A DNA stretch of 64,000 nt from positions 62,001-126,000 of the forward strand of contig NZ_AXAL01000002.1 of assembly GCF_000472785.1 (NCBI RefSeq). Reading direction: 5' to 3'. This DNA comes from Mesorhizobium loti CJ3sym (GTDB taxonomy: Bacteria; Pseudomonadota; Alphaproteobacteria; Rhizobiales; Rhizobiaceae). Both the position numbers and the translations under genes were made by a program. Below, in pieces: positions 22,971 to 30,722 of this stretch (positions are counted from its first letter, which is position 1; each line of letters begins with the position of its first letter). The notes under the pieces are model-generated. The model saw only the letters and a list, made by a program, of their open reading frames with translations, did not search any database and was not told the origin of the DNA.

Positions 22971-23719
22971 GCCGGCTCGAATTGCGGCATGTGCGCAAGG
23001 CGTTTGGCGGGCTCGACGTGCTCGCCGACATTTCGCTCAACGTCGGTGCCGGCGAATTCGTCTCGATCCTCGGGCCTTCGGGCGCCGGCAAGTCGACACT
23101 GTTCCAGCTCCTGACGGGGGCGGAGCACGGCGAGGGCGAGATGCTCTTCGACGGTGCGCCGCTCGACGACCATGGCAGGCATTTTGCGTTCATGCCGCAG
23201 CGCGACGCGCTGATGCCGTGGCGGCGCATCCTCGACAACGCGACGCTCGGGCTCGAGGTGCAAGGCGTAAAACGCAAGGCGGCTCGGGCACGCGTCGCGC
23301 CGCTGTTTGCCGAGTTCGGGCTTGCCGGCTTCGAGCGGCATTTCCCGGCGCAGCTTTCGGGCGGCATGCGCCAGCGCGCGGCGCTTTTGCGCACCGTTGT
23401 GCAGGAGCGCGACATGCTTTTGCTCGACGAGCCGTTCGGCGCGCTCGACGCACTGACGCGCACAGCCATGCAGCGCTGGCTCGAACAGATGTGGCGGGAG
23501 CATCACTGGACGGCACTGCTGATCACCCATGATGTGCGCGAGGCGGTGTTCCTGTCCGACTGCATCTATGTGCTGTCGGCGCGCCCGGCCCGTGTACTGC
23601 GTGAGATCCCGGTGCCGCTGCCGCGCCCGCGCGATCCGACGGGCGCCGCCGCGCTCGAGGCCGAAATCCTTGACATCTTGCTCAACCCTCAACCATCCAA
23701 AGGAAATGACCATGACTAA
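22967..23719 (+). CDS. thiZ: ABC ATPase of the thiamine-precursor transporter
   Basis: This 250-residue nucleotide-binding protein has Walker A GPSGAGKST, Q-loop MPQRDALMPW, signature LSGGMRQRAALLRT, Walker B MLLLDEPFGALD and switch ITHDVREA. The Q-loop and signature type match the SsuB/TauB/ThiZ group. It is translated by overlap with thiX and overlaps thiY by eight bases. Confidence 0.9.
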   Translation: MSRLELRHVRKAFGGLDVLADISLNVGAGEFVSILGPSGAGKSTLFQLLTGAEHGEGEMLFDGAPLDDHGRHFAFMPQRDALMPWRRILDNATLGLEVQGVKRKAARARVAPLFAEFGLAGFERHFPAQLSGGMRQRAALLRTVVQERDMLLLDEPFGALDALTRTAMQRWLEQMWREHHWTALLITHDVREAVFLSDCIYVLSARPARVLREIPVPLPRPRDPTGAAALEAEILDILLNPQPSKGNDHD

Positions 23720-24728
23720 GTTGACGCGCCGGCAGGCCTTGCTGCTTACCCTTGCCAGCGGTCTTCCGCTGGTTACCGGATCGAGCCGCTCCTTTGCGGC
23801 AACGCAAAAAGTCACCGTCGCTCTCGACTGGACTGTCAACACCAACCACATCGGGTTGTTCGTCGCCCGCGACAAAGGGTTCTATGGCGAGGCCGGCCTC
23901 GAGGTGGATATCCTGCCCTACAGCGATACCGGTGCCGGCACGCTGGTCGCCAACCGCGTCGCCGATTTCGGCATCAACGGCACCATCAGCCTGTTCACCC
24001 AGAAGACGGCCGGTGCCGATTTGAAGGCCGTCTATGCCGTGGTGCAGTCCGAAACCGGCCGGCTGGTGTTCAATGCCGCGCGCAGCGAGATCAATAGCCC
24101 CAGGGATCTGGACGGCCTGACCTATGGCGGTTTCGGCAGCGCCTGGGAAAACGCGCTGATCTCGACCATCATCCGCCACAACGGCGGCAAGGGCAATTTC
24201 GAGACCGTGACGCTCGGCACCTCCGCCTACGAGGCGCTGGCCAATGGCTCAGTCGACTTCACGCTCGAGGTCTCGACCTGGGAGGGTGTCGAGGCCGAAC
24301 TCAAAGGCATCAAGCAGCGCAGCTTCGTCTATGCCGACTATGGCGTGCCCGACGAGCACACGACGCTGATCTCGTCGAGCGACGCGTATCTCCAGGCAAA
24401 TCCGGCGCTGGCGGCGGCCTTCGTCCAGGCAACGCGGCGCGGCTATCAGTTCACAGTCGATCATCCCGGGGAAGCCGCCGCGCTGCTGATTGCGGCCAAC
24501 AAGGATGCCCTGACCAATCCGACGCTGATCGAAGCGTCGCTGAAGGCGCTGATCGACGGGCACTATCTGCGCGGCGAAAATAGCGCCATCGGCACCTTGG
24601 ATCCGGCAAAGATGGACGCGATCGGCGACTACCTCTTCACCGCCGGCATTTTGCGTGACGCCGACGGCAAAGTGTTGACGCAACGCCCTGATTTCGCCCA
24701 GTATTTCAGCAATTCAACTCTGGGTTAG
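23712..24728 (+). CDS. thiY: ABC substrate-binding protein, NMT1/THI5-like (HMP/FAMP binding)
   Basis: The 338-residue periplasmic protein has a Tat-like signal (LTRRQALLLTLASGLPLVTG). The mature domain opens VTVALDWTVNTNHIGLFVAR, the classic NMT1/THI5/ThiY signature where the pyrimidine binds, followed by GFYGEAGLEVDI. The start at 23712 is preferred over 23706 by spacing from AAGGAA. It delivers the thiamine pyrimidine precursor to ThiX-ThiZ under control of the upstream riboswitch. Confidence 0.9.
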   Translation: MTKLTRRQALLLTLASGLPLVTGSSRSFAATQKVTVALDWTVNTNHIGLFVARDKGFYGEAGLEVDILPYSDTGAGTLVANRVADFGINGTISLFTQKTAGADLKAVYAVVQSETGRLVFNAARSEINSPRDLDGLTYGGFGSAWENALISTIIRHNGGKGNFETVTLGTSAYEALANGSVDFTLEVSTWEGVEAELKGIKQRSFVYADYGVPDEHTTLISSSDAYLQANPALAAAFVQATRRGYQFTVDHPGEAAALLIAANKDALTNPTLIEASLKALIDGHYLRGENSAIGTLDPAKMDAIGDYLFTAGILRDADGKVLTQRPDFAQYFSNSTLG

Positions 24729-24736
24729 GCACGCTG

Positions 24737-24970
24737 CTACGACGCCTGGGCAAGCTGCGCGAACCAAGCGAGTTCGCTTGCGCCAAGGGGCCGCGGCCTT
24801 GTTGCGATAGGCGCTGCTCGTTTGTGTTTGCCCTTGGCTTCACAGGTCCGGCTTCGTGCCTTGTAGCCCTGCGCCCGACAGTGGCTGAGCATGATCGCAT
24901 GCCCGGCGCGGATTCCGGTTGGCATCATTCCGATCTTGCCGGTTAACGGCCCGGCAATGGTTGCATGCAA
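24737..24970 (-). CDS. Doubtful small basic protein in a 349-bp spacer
   Basis: A 77-codon minus-strand frame reads MHATIAGPLTGKIGMMPTGI and then a basic stretch AQGYKARSRTCEAKGKHKR. There is no clear ribosome-binding site and third codon positions are not strongly GC-rich, so it may be chance. Nothing else is evident in 24729-25077 apart from GGTCCCC/GGGATC-type partial dyads near 24975. Confidence 0.25.
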   Translation of the reverse strand: MHATIAGPLTGKIGMMPTGIRAGHAIMLSHCRAQGYKARSRTCEAKGKHKRAAPIATRPRPLGASELAWFAQLAQAS

Positions 24971-25077
24971 TGGTCCCCTTGAGGGATCATGGGGTGCTTG
25001 CCTTGCTCACGTCAAAAAGTGAAGCGTTGTCGCATAACAATGAGGGCGGATTTGTTTCCGCTGCGCGCAAGCGCGAG

Positions 25078-25689
25078 ATGCTGATCGATCTTCGCGAAGG
25101 TTTCTTTCGCGCCTGCGCTCTAGCGTGCGCGGGGCTGTTCGTCTATCGCGGCGTACATCAGCTCGTGGAGGATCCCACCCGGCTCAATGCGGCGCTGGCA
25201 GCGGTTTCCGAGATCCTCACTTTCACCTGGTTGCTGCTGTCGCGACGCCCGGTCACGCGTGACTGGAATCCGCTCACGGTCATCGTCTCCATCACCGCCA
25301 GTTTCGGGGTTGTGCTGATCAGCCTGGAGCCCGGCACAGCGCTTCTTCCTGTCGATATAGCCGCGCCGCTTCAGATCCTGGCGCTGCTGTTCGTCATCTG
25401 GGGCAAGGCATCGCTGGGCCGCTCCTTTGCCATCCTGCCTGCCAATCGTGGTGTGATGACGGGCGGCGCGTACCGGATTGTGCGGCACCCGATCTATGCC
25501 GGCTATCTTGCCGGACACGTTCTCTTCCTGCTGTCGGCCTTTTCCTTCCACAATTTCGCGGTCTATGCCGTCATCACCTACATGCAGCTGTATCGTATCG
25601 TGCGCGAGGAGGCGTTGCTGTCCTCGCTGCCCGAATATCGCGACTATATGAAGCGCGTGCCCTACAGGCTGTTGTACCGGGTTTTCTAA
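25078..25689 (+). CDS. Isoprenylcysteine carboxylmethyltransferase (ICMT/PEMT) family protein
   Basis: The membrane protein (203 residues from the ATG at 25078) has four to five helices. The C-terminal motif is AYRIVRHPIYAGYLAGHVLF, then EALLSSLPEYRDYMKRVPYR, the G-x-Y-x2-x-R-H-P-x-Y and E-E-x-x-L pattern that binds S-adenosylmethionine in ICMT/PEMT enzymes. Bacterial members methylate unknown small molecules or lipids. The frame is open back to 24919, and the exact start is unsettled. Confidence 0.75.
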   Translation: MLIDLREGFFRACALACAGLFVYRGVHQLVEDPTRLNAALAAVSEILTFTWLLLSRRPVTRDWNPLTVIVSITASFGVVLISLEPGTALLPVDIAAPLQILALLFVIWGKASLGRSFAILPANRGVMTGGAYRIVRHPIYAGYLAGHVLFLLSAFSFHNFAVYAVITYMQLYRIVREEALLSSLPEYRDYMKRVPYRLLYRVF

Positions 25690-26175
25690 AAACGGCACGG
25701 CCGGCAAAAACAAGGGGGTCGTTCCGTGGCTTCGACTGGTTTGGGCAGTTTTCCCATCCAAGCGGTGTGCGGATTGCCGATTGCCAGCGGCATGCATGAT
25801 ATCGATCTGACGAGAGCGGACACATAGCGCCCCTGGGGACATCTCCAGGCCACCGCTGAGCGGCTTCAGCGCTATCCAGAGCTCACGACAAAGCACCACT
25901 GCCGCAGACTGGCGTGCTCAAAGGCGCAAGAGATTCGAAAAAACGTTTTTCTTATCGATAAATATAATATATCGATTATGTTGGTATTCTCCGAATAATA
26001 TTTTTTACAATTAAATTATACGTCTATTATTATTATCATTTGTTAATTTGAACAATTAATACCATCAAATTATCCTGTATTGGACAATTTGAAACTGAAT
26101 CTCTTCTGTTGCGTAGTTGAGTTTGCAATCGGCCGTGTGCCGACTGCCTTAGCGCAACGACAACAGGAGAGTGTT
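25690..26175. promoter_or_regulatory. 486-bp spacer with AT-rich promoter region and dyads
   Basis: The first part, to about 25920, holds only a 33-codon GTG frame (25725-25826) that I do not trust. From 25930 to 26090 the DNA turns strongly AT-rich, unlike the genome, and carries ATCGAT...ATCGAT (near 25954-25976), TTAATT-TGAAC-AATTAA (26043-26059) and a CAAATT-N14-AATTTG pair. GAAAC-N16-CGTA at 26091-26115 is a weak EcfG-like site. It is probably the control region of the glycine-rich protein gene. Confidence 0.5.
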
Positions 26176-26802
26176 ATGGCTTTTACCATCAAAACAGTCG
26201 CCAGTGTGTTGGCAGGTAGTGCAATAGTCGTCGTTCTGTCCTTGCCGGCGCAAGCTGCAGGGCTCGGTGTTGGGGTCGGTGCCTCGATTGGCGGCAGCGG
26301 TGGCGTCAATGCCGGCGTCGGTGCCTCCGTCGGCGGTAGCGGCGGCATCAGTGCCGGTGCCGGGGCTTCCGTTGGCGGCAGCAACGGCGTCAATGCCGGA
26401 GCCGGCGCCAATGTCGGCGGCTCGAACGGCGTCAGCGCCGGGCTCGGCGCTTCCGTTGGCGGCAGCAACGGGGTCAATGCCGGTGTGGGAGCCAATGTCG
26501 GGGGCGCTGGCGGCGTCACCGCTGGGCTCGGCGCCACTGTCGGCGGCACGGGCGGCATTGGCGTTGGTGTCGGCGTGGGCATCGGTGGTGGCACCAATCC
26601 CAGCAACCCGTCGAACCCGAGCAATCCGTCGAACCCCAGCAACCCGAGCAATCCCAGCCATCCTAATCTGCCGGGCGTGGTGGCTCAGATGTCGGATGGC
26701 AAGATCGCGCGGATGAAGAAGCGCTGTGCCGACGTGCTAAGCGATAGCGGCACCTATGATCGCGACCTGCGTCAGCTTTGCCTGCTGATCGCAAGCCGCT
26801 GA
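26176..26802 (+). CDS. Secreted glycine-rich repeat protein, paralogue A
   Basis: The 208-residue protein has a Sec signal peptide (cleaved after PAQAA near residue 28). Residues 30-140 are about nine tandem 12-14-residue units of the type GASVGGSNGVNAG, alternating small residues with Gly. A (S-N-P)n linker, NPSNPSNPSNP, spans about 143-168. The conserved C-terminal domain has RMKKRCADVLSDSGTYDRDL and then RQLCLLIASR with two cysteines. ACAGGAG fixes the start. The repeats may form a stacked beta-type fold at the cell surface. The family is not recognised. Confidence 0.75.
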   Translation: MAFTIKTVASVLAGSAIVVVLSLPAQAAGLGVGVGASIGGSGGVNAGVGASVGGSGGISAGAGASVGGSNGVNAGAGANVGGSNGVSAGLGASVGGSNGVNAGVGANVGGAGGVTAGLGATVGGTGGIGVGVGVGIGGGTNPSNPSNPSNPSNPSNPSNPSHPNLPGVVAQMSDGKIARMKKRCADVLSDSGTYDRDLRQLCLLIASR

Positions 26803-26880
26803 GGCCAAGAGTGCGGGGATCGGAAGTGCAACACCAGCCGTGAGGCTATGACCGCACTCTCCTGGCCTCCGGCCGGTCGG

Positions 26881-26905
26881 AAAGCCCGCCATTTCGGCGG
26901 GCTTT
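26881..26905 (+). terminator. Terminator-like hairpin after paralogue A
   Basis: AAAGCCCGCC (26881-26890) pairs with GGCGGGCTTT (26896-26905) around a five-base loop; the T tract that follows is weak. Confidence 0.7.
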
Positions 26906-27005
26906 CTGTTGTCGATATCCTAGCAACCCGGACGCTGTTGCTAGGCTGTCGATCCGTTTGAAGGTTGCGGATTTGGTGCCTATCCGCTGATACTTCTCGA
27001 TGGGT

Positions 27006-27023
27006 CCAATTGTCTCGAATTGG
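27006..27023. promoter_or_regulatory. CCAATT-N6-AATTGG dyad upstream of paralogue B
   Basis: The 347-bp spacer between the two glycine-rich genes contains a perfect six-base dyad, CCAATT-GTCTCG-AATTGG, 127 bp before the second gene. Apart from this and the hairpin at 26881 nothing else is seen there. Confidence 0.4.
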
Positions 27024-27149
27024 CCGGTATGCGGGTAACTGTACCACAGGTTGTCAAATGTATTTTAGCAACCAATGATAGAGACCGAAGGTTGGTCATA
27101 CAGCCGGTTTTCAAGTCCGGTTTGTTCGAAACAACCCAGGGAGAGACTC

Positions 27150-27698
27150 ATGTTTGGTATCGCAAAAAGACTTTCCAAGATCCTCGCGGGCAGTGCTGTC
27201 GTGGCTGTTCTATGCATGCCGGCGCACGCCGGCGGAATTGGCGTTGGCGCCGGTGCTTCGGTCGGCGGTGGTGGCGGCGTTAATGCCGGTGCTGGTGCTT
27301 CAGTTGGCGGCGGCGGTGGTATCAATGCCGGCGCCGGCGCATCGGTTGGTGGCAGCAATGGCGTCAATGCGGGCGCAGGAGCCAGCATCGGCGGCAACAG
27401 CGGGGTCAACGCAGGCCTCGGTGCGTCAGTGGGGGGCCAAAACGGTGTTGGCGTCGGCGCGGGTGTCGGAATCGGCAATGGCGTCGCCGCGGGTGTCGGC
27501 ATTGGCGTTGGCGGAACAGATCCGAGCACGCCAAGCAACCCGTCCAACCCCAGCAAGCCTGGCCTGCCAGGCGTCGTCGCCGAGATGTCGGACAGCCAGG
27601 TGGCGCGGATGAAGAAGCGCTGCGTCGATGTGCTGGCCAGTTCAGGCGGCTACGACCGCGACCTGCGGCAGCTGTGCCTGCTGATCGCGCGCCGCTAA
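27150..27698 (+). CDS. Secreted glycine-rich repeat protein, paralogue B
   Basis: The 182-residue protein is a tandem paralogue of 26176-26802. It has a signal peptide (ILAGSAVVAVLCMPAHA), about six to seven GASVGGGGGVNAG-type units, a shorter S-N-P linker (TPSNPSNPSKP) and the same C-terminal domain ARMKKRCVDVLASSGGYDRD. The C-terminal domains are far more alike than the upstream DNA, which points to an old duplication kept under selection. GGGAGAG lies seven bases upstream of the start. A terminator follows. Confidence 0.75.
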   Translation: MFGIAKRLSKILAGSAVVAVLCMPAHAGGIGVGAGASVGGGGGVNAGAGASVGGGGGINAGAGASVGGSNGVNAGAGASIGGNSGVNAGLGASVGGQNGVGVGAGVGIGNGVAAGVGIGVGGTDPSTPSNPSNPSKPGLPGVVAEMSDSQVARMKKRCVDVLASSGGYDRDLRQLCLLIARR

Positions 27699-27714
27699 GG
27701 CGGTAAACGTCATG

Positions 27715-27748
27715 AGGCCCGCTGCCGCAAGGTGGCGGGCCTTCATTT
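27715..27748 (+). terminator. Intrinsic terminator after paralogue B
   Basis: AGGCCCGCTGCC (27715-27726) pairs with GGTGGCGGGCCT (27731-27742) around loop GCAA, followed by TCATTTT. Confidence 0.8.
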
Positions 27749-27790
27749 TGCCGGCGAACGGTCTGCTCGCGCGCCTCGTCATAATCACGC

Positions 27791-27815
27791 GGAACGGTAA
27801 GGCTGTTCGAACGTT
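27791..27815 (+). promoter_or_regulatory. EcfG-type promoter (GGAAC-N16-CGTT) for DUF3309
   Basis: GGAAC at 27791-27795, a 16-bp spacer and CGTT at 27812-27815 match the general-stress consensus exactly, 73 bp before the DUF3309 start. Confidence 0.72.
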
Positions 27816-27888
27816 CTCGTCTTCGAAGCATCGCATGCGACGATGTTCAAACCGGCGTGTCAGCGCCTACAGGAGCGGGAAAAACACC

Positions 27889-28053
27889 ATGAGCATCGGC
27901 ACCATCCTCATCATCATACTTGTCATCGCGCTGCTGGGCGGCTTCAGCGGTCTCGGCGGCGGGCCGTTCTATGGCACCGGCTATTATGGCGGCGGCGGCC
28001 TCGGGCTTGTGCTGCTGATCATTATCGTCCTTGTCGTCTTAGGGCGGATCTAG
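27889..28053 (+). CDS. DUF3309 family small membrane protein (54 aa)
   Basis: The product has two hydrophobic stretches (TILIIILVIALLGGF and LGLVLLIIIVLVVLGRI) joined by a glycine/tyrosine-rich turn GPFYGTGYYGGGG. The C-terminal LGRI end is typical of DUF3309 proteins. AGGAGCGGG precedes the start. An exact EcfG-type promoter upstream suggests it is induced in the general stress response. It is a second member beside 14317-14478. Confidence 0.75.
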   Translation: MSIGTILIIILVIALLGGFSGLGGGPFYGTGYYGGGGLGLVLLIIIVLVVLGRI

Positions 28054-28235
28054 AGGCTCTCGAGCCCCGGGACAATCGCGATCTCGTGACTGCTTAACGA
28101 AGGGAATGCACCGGATTGTGATGGAAGCAAGCCGGCTTGTGATCCAAAATTCTGCGCGACTCTCGTATTGTGAATTCGGTCCATACCCCCCGTGGAAACA
28201 AGAGGAGAGGGTCCCACCCCTTCATCCTCCTCCAA

Positions 28236-28263
28236 GGCCCGCCCCGGCTTTCCGGAGCGGGCT
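28236..28263 (+). terminator. Terminator-like hairpin in the 28054-28519 spacer
   Basis: GGCCCGCCCCGG pairs with CCGGAGCGGGCT with one mismatch around a short loop, followed by TTGCTTT. No gene lies just before it, so it may end the DUF3309 transcript or an unrecognised RNA. Confidence 0.55.
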
Positions 28264-28277
28264 TTGCTTTGACCGAG

Positions 28278-28302
28278 GGAACCGCCTTGCGTCGAGACAG
28301 TT
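28278..28302 (+). promoter_or_regulatory. EcfG-like promoter (GGAAC-N16-AGTT) upstream of the NimA-like gene
   Basis: GGAAC at 28278-28282, a 16-bp spacer and AGTT at 28299-28302 lie about 220 bp before the PPOX gene at 28520. One mismatch from consensus. Between them, 28381-28503 reads as a short open frame (AYRDHPGIDALIGIAEAEAI...) ending TGA with no start, possibly a gene remnant. Confidence 0.45.
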
Positions 28303-28519
28303 GAGTTGCGGAAGGCTGCCCAATGCCCGCAACACTCAGAGCAACCCTGTGCGAAATTCGCGATGATCTTCACCTCCTTAGGCGGATGGTGGCGGCCCGC
28401 GGGCATATAGAGACCATCCAGGTATCGACGCGCTGATCGGCATCGCGGAAGCCGAGGCCATCAAGGGCATCAAGGGCATCAGCCGTATCGATCGCCGCAG
28501 CTGAAGGGAAGAGGACCGG

Positions 28520-29005
28520 ATGAACGTCACGGAGATGACGCGGCAGGACTGCATTGCCCTGTTGAAGACGCAACGCCTTGGCCGGCTGGCCTGTGTGCGC
28601 GACCTCAGGCCCTATGTGGTGCCGATCAATTTTGCCTTCGGAGATGACGCCATTTTCAGTTTCTCGCTTCCCGGCAGGAAGGTCGAGTGGATGCAGGCCA
28701 ACCCCCATGTCTGTCTTCAGGTCGATGATGTGGGCGGAATCAATGGCTGGAAGAGTGTTGTCGTGGAGGGACTCTTCGAGGAACTGCCTAAAGGGCCTGA
28801 TCTGGATGACAGTGCCGCCGGTGTCGAAAGGATGATTGCCCCGGTAGACATCGACCGCAAATTTGCGTGGTCGCTTCTTGCAGCGCACGCGAACTGGTGG
28901 GAACCAGGCGCGCTGAAGCCAGACCATGCCGCGACGGTTTCAGGCAGCCATCTCTTCTATCAGATCAGGATCGAGGCGATATCCGGAAGGCAGGCCTCGT
29001 GGTAG
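28520..29005 (+). CDS. Pyridoxamine 5'-phosphate oxidase family (NimA-like) flavoprotein
   Basis: The 161-residue protein opens with MTRQDCIALLKTQRLGRLAC and VVPINFAFGDDAIFSFSLPG, the split-barrel pattern of the NimA-like PPOX branch (L-x3-R-x-G-R-L-A and P-x3-P-x3-F). VEWMQANPHVCLQVDDV and WKSVVVEGLFEEL complete the barrel. It likely binds FMN or haem in the cytoplasm; nitroimidazole resistance is only one role in this family. AAGGGAAGAGG precedes the ATG. It ends just before a convergent histidine kinase. Confidence 0.85.
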   Translation: MNVTEMTRQDCIALLKTQRLGRLACVRDLRPYVVPINFAFGDDAIFSFSLPGRKVEWMQANPHVCLQVDDVGGINGWKSVVVEGLFEELPKGPDLDDSAAGVERMIAPVDIDRKFAWSLLAAHANWWEPGALKPDHAATVSGSHLFYQIRIEAISGRQASW

Positions 29006-29010
29006 CGGTT

Positions 29011-30123
29011 TTACGCAGCGCGCGGTACCCGTGAGGTGAATGTCGCGCGGGTCACCGACACGCTGGTGCCGTCGGTGTCGCTGATCGTTTCCACCTTGGC
29101 CTCCAGCTGCCTAACCAGTGCCTCCACGATGGCTGTTCCAAGACCGGTGCTCGGCAAGTCGTTTGCGATCTTGCCAACGCCATTGTCCGATACCGTCAGT
29201 TTCCAGTCGCTGCCCGCGGTCTCGAACGTCACCTGGATACAGGCGCCGGCCTTCTCCCTTGGGAAGGCATATTTGATGGCGTTTAGGACTAGTTCGGTGA
29301 CTATCAGCCCCAGGCTAACCGCCCTTTGCGAATCCATTCTCCCGCCTTCGGCCGTGACATTGACCGTGATCGGCTGGGCTTCGCCGATCATGGATGATGC
29401 GAGGCTGCTGCACAATTTCGGCAGGTAGGAGCCCACATCGATCTCGTCGATGCCGACAGAGGTGTGGAGGTGGCGTTGCACCTCGGCCACGGACAGAACA
29501 CGCTGGTGGGCGTCCTTGAGATGCTGGCGCGTCTCTTCCGAGGTGACGGAGCGTGCCTTCAGCAACAGGATGCTGGCGATGATCTGCAGGCTGTTGGCAA
29601 CGCGGTGCTCCATCTCGCGCAACAGCACGTCCTTCTGCCGAAGCAGATCCTCGGTGCGGCGCAGCAGTTCTTCTTTTTCGCGCTCGATGACGCGGCGCGC
29701 CGTTATGTCATTGAAGGCGAGAAGGATGGTGATCGCCGGGCTGTGATCGTAAAGCACTTTGCGGGCGTTGAGCAGCATGGTGCGGCGGCCGATCCGCGGG
29801 AAATCGTGCTCGACCTCGAAACCGTCCATGGCGGTCTTCTCGGGAATGATCGTCTCCAGCAACAGACGAAGTGCGGGAATGTCCCATTGACCGTCGCCGA
29901 GGGCGTAGAGCAGCGTGCCCTGCGTCTGCGCGGGGTCGACTTCAAACGTCTTGTAGAAGGAGCGGCTGGCCGCCAGCACGCGGAACTTCTCGTCAAGCAC
30001 GAGAAACGGCTCGGTGATCGTATTGACGATCGCCTGCGCCAGCGTTTGCGCATCCTCGATATTCGCAATGGGTTGAAACATGGGCGCAAAGCCGGCCGAG
30101 CAGCGTTTTGCCACTCCAAACAT
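29011..30123 (-). CDS. PAS-domain HisKA_2 sensor histidine kinase
   Basis: The 370-residue protein has a PAS domain at about 30-140 (ITEPFLVLDEKFRVLAASRS, then TILLAFNDITARRV) and a coiled stretch EREKEELLRRTEDLLRQKD. The HisKA_2 motif is REMEHRVANSLQIIASILLL with the phospho-acceptor His. The HATPase domain has LIVTELVLNAIKYAFP as N-box and DNGVGKIANDLPSTGLGTAIV. It has no membrane segments. Kinases of this class commonly act on PhyR in the general stress response, which fits the many EcfG-type promoters here, but that link is inferred. Confidence 0.9.
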   Translation of the reverse strand: MFGVAKRCSAGFAPMFQPIANIEDAQTLAQAIVNTITEPFLVLDEKFRVLAASRSFYKTFEVDPAQTQGTLLYALGDGQWDIPALRLLLETIIPEKTAMDGFEVEHDFPRIGRRTMLLNARKVLYDHSPAITILLAFNDITARRVIEREKEELLRRTEDLLRQKDVLLREMEHRVANSLQIIASILLLKARSVTSEETRQHLKDAHQRVLSVAEVQRHLHTSVGIDEIDVGSYLPKLCSSLASSMIGEAQPITVNVTAEGGRMDSQRAVSLGLIVTELVLNAIKYAFPREKAGACIQVTFETAGSDWKLTVSDNGVGKIANDLPSTGLGTAIVEALVRQLEAKVETISDTDGTSVSVTRATFTSRVPRAA

Positions 30124-30433
30124 CAACCCTATACCCTTGCCTGACCGCTGTCGCGAATTGAATCCGACGGGACGGTGATGTGATGATCCATCCCGCCCGG
30201 TGACGGCGAATTGCTTTTCCTATGTCAAATTTGAATGACGGCGCGTCGGCAGGTGCGATCGATTAGACGCTCGTGGCGGCCGGTCTTTCGGATGCCCTCA
30301 CCGGTCGCGCGAGGAACCCGCTGCCTTCGGGGGGAGGCGGCGGGTTTCTGTTGCCGCCGCTGAACAGAAAAAGACGGACACTTGGCCCGCCTTTTCCGGC
30401 TGTTCCATTTGGGCATGGCCCAAATCGCTGACG
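30124..30433. other. 310-bp spacer with one hairpin, no gene found
   Basis: The spacer upstream of the histidine kinase holds a hairpin at 30315-30346 (AACCCGCTGCC with GGCGGCGGGTT) followed by TTCTGTT. No plus-strand gene precedes it, so it could end a small RNA, but I see no convincing promoter. No ORF with a ribosome-binding site was found. Confidence 0.5.
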
Positions 30434-30691
30434 TCAGTTGGCGCCGCCGAGCTGCTTGGTCATCTTACAGAAATTGTCATGCGACTTGGCAATAGCCTTA
30501 TCACCGCATTCCTTCATCATGCCTGTGCGATCTTCTTCCTTCATCGCCATCCAAGCCACCTTGAATTCCTTCTCGGACTTCATCGTCTTCATGCCGGCAT
30601 CGGTGAAGAACGGCGACATTTTCGCCGGATCGTCGAGCGCTGAGGTGTGGGTAGCGGCGAGCGCCGAGCCGGTCATCATTGCAAGCGCCAT
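30434..30691 (-). CDS. Small exported protein, N-terminus possibly incomplete
   Basis: The 85-residue product starts MALAMMTGSALAATHTSALD, which resembles the last part of a Sec signal peptide with AxA cleavage but lacks the positively charged start. The mature region is Met-, Lys- and Glu-rich: FKVAWMAMKEEDRTGMMKEC, then SHDNFCKMTKQLGG, with two cysteines. The frame is open upstream but overlaps the neighbouring gene. The N-terminal part of the signal may have been lost by a rearrangement near 30700. The family is not recognised. Confidence 0.5.
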   Translation of the reverse strand: MALAMMTGSALAATHTSALDDPAKMSPFFTDAGMKTMKSEKEFKVAWMAMKEEDRTGMMKECGDKAIAKSHDNFCKMTKQLGGAN

Positions 30692-30722
30692 CGGGTGCGT
30701 GCCAGATCCTGGCGCCAATAGA

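Noticed and set aside
22799..23875. 358-codon minus-strand frame opposite thiZ
   Set aside because: The plus strand shows every ABC ATPase motif with coupled starts; the antisense frame has none.
25725..25826. 33-codon GTG frame in the spacer after the ICMT-like gene
   Set aside because: The ribosome-binding site is weak, codon use is atypical and there is no recognisable sequence; too little to call a gene.
26260..26600. Tandem DNA repeat or satellite
   Set aside because: The repeats follow codon periodicity inside a secreted protein gene and vary at third positions, so they are protein-level repeats.
26070..26651. Proline/threonine-rich minus-strand frame opposite the glycine-rich gene
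   Set aside because: It is the antisense of glycine repeats. The plus strand has a signal peptide, ribosome-binding site and a conserved C-terminal domain shared with a paralogue.
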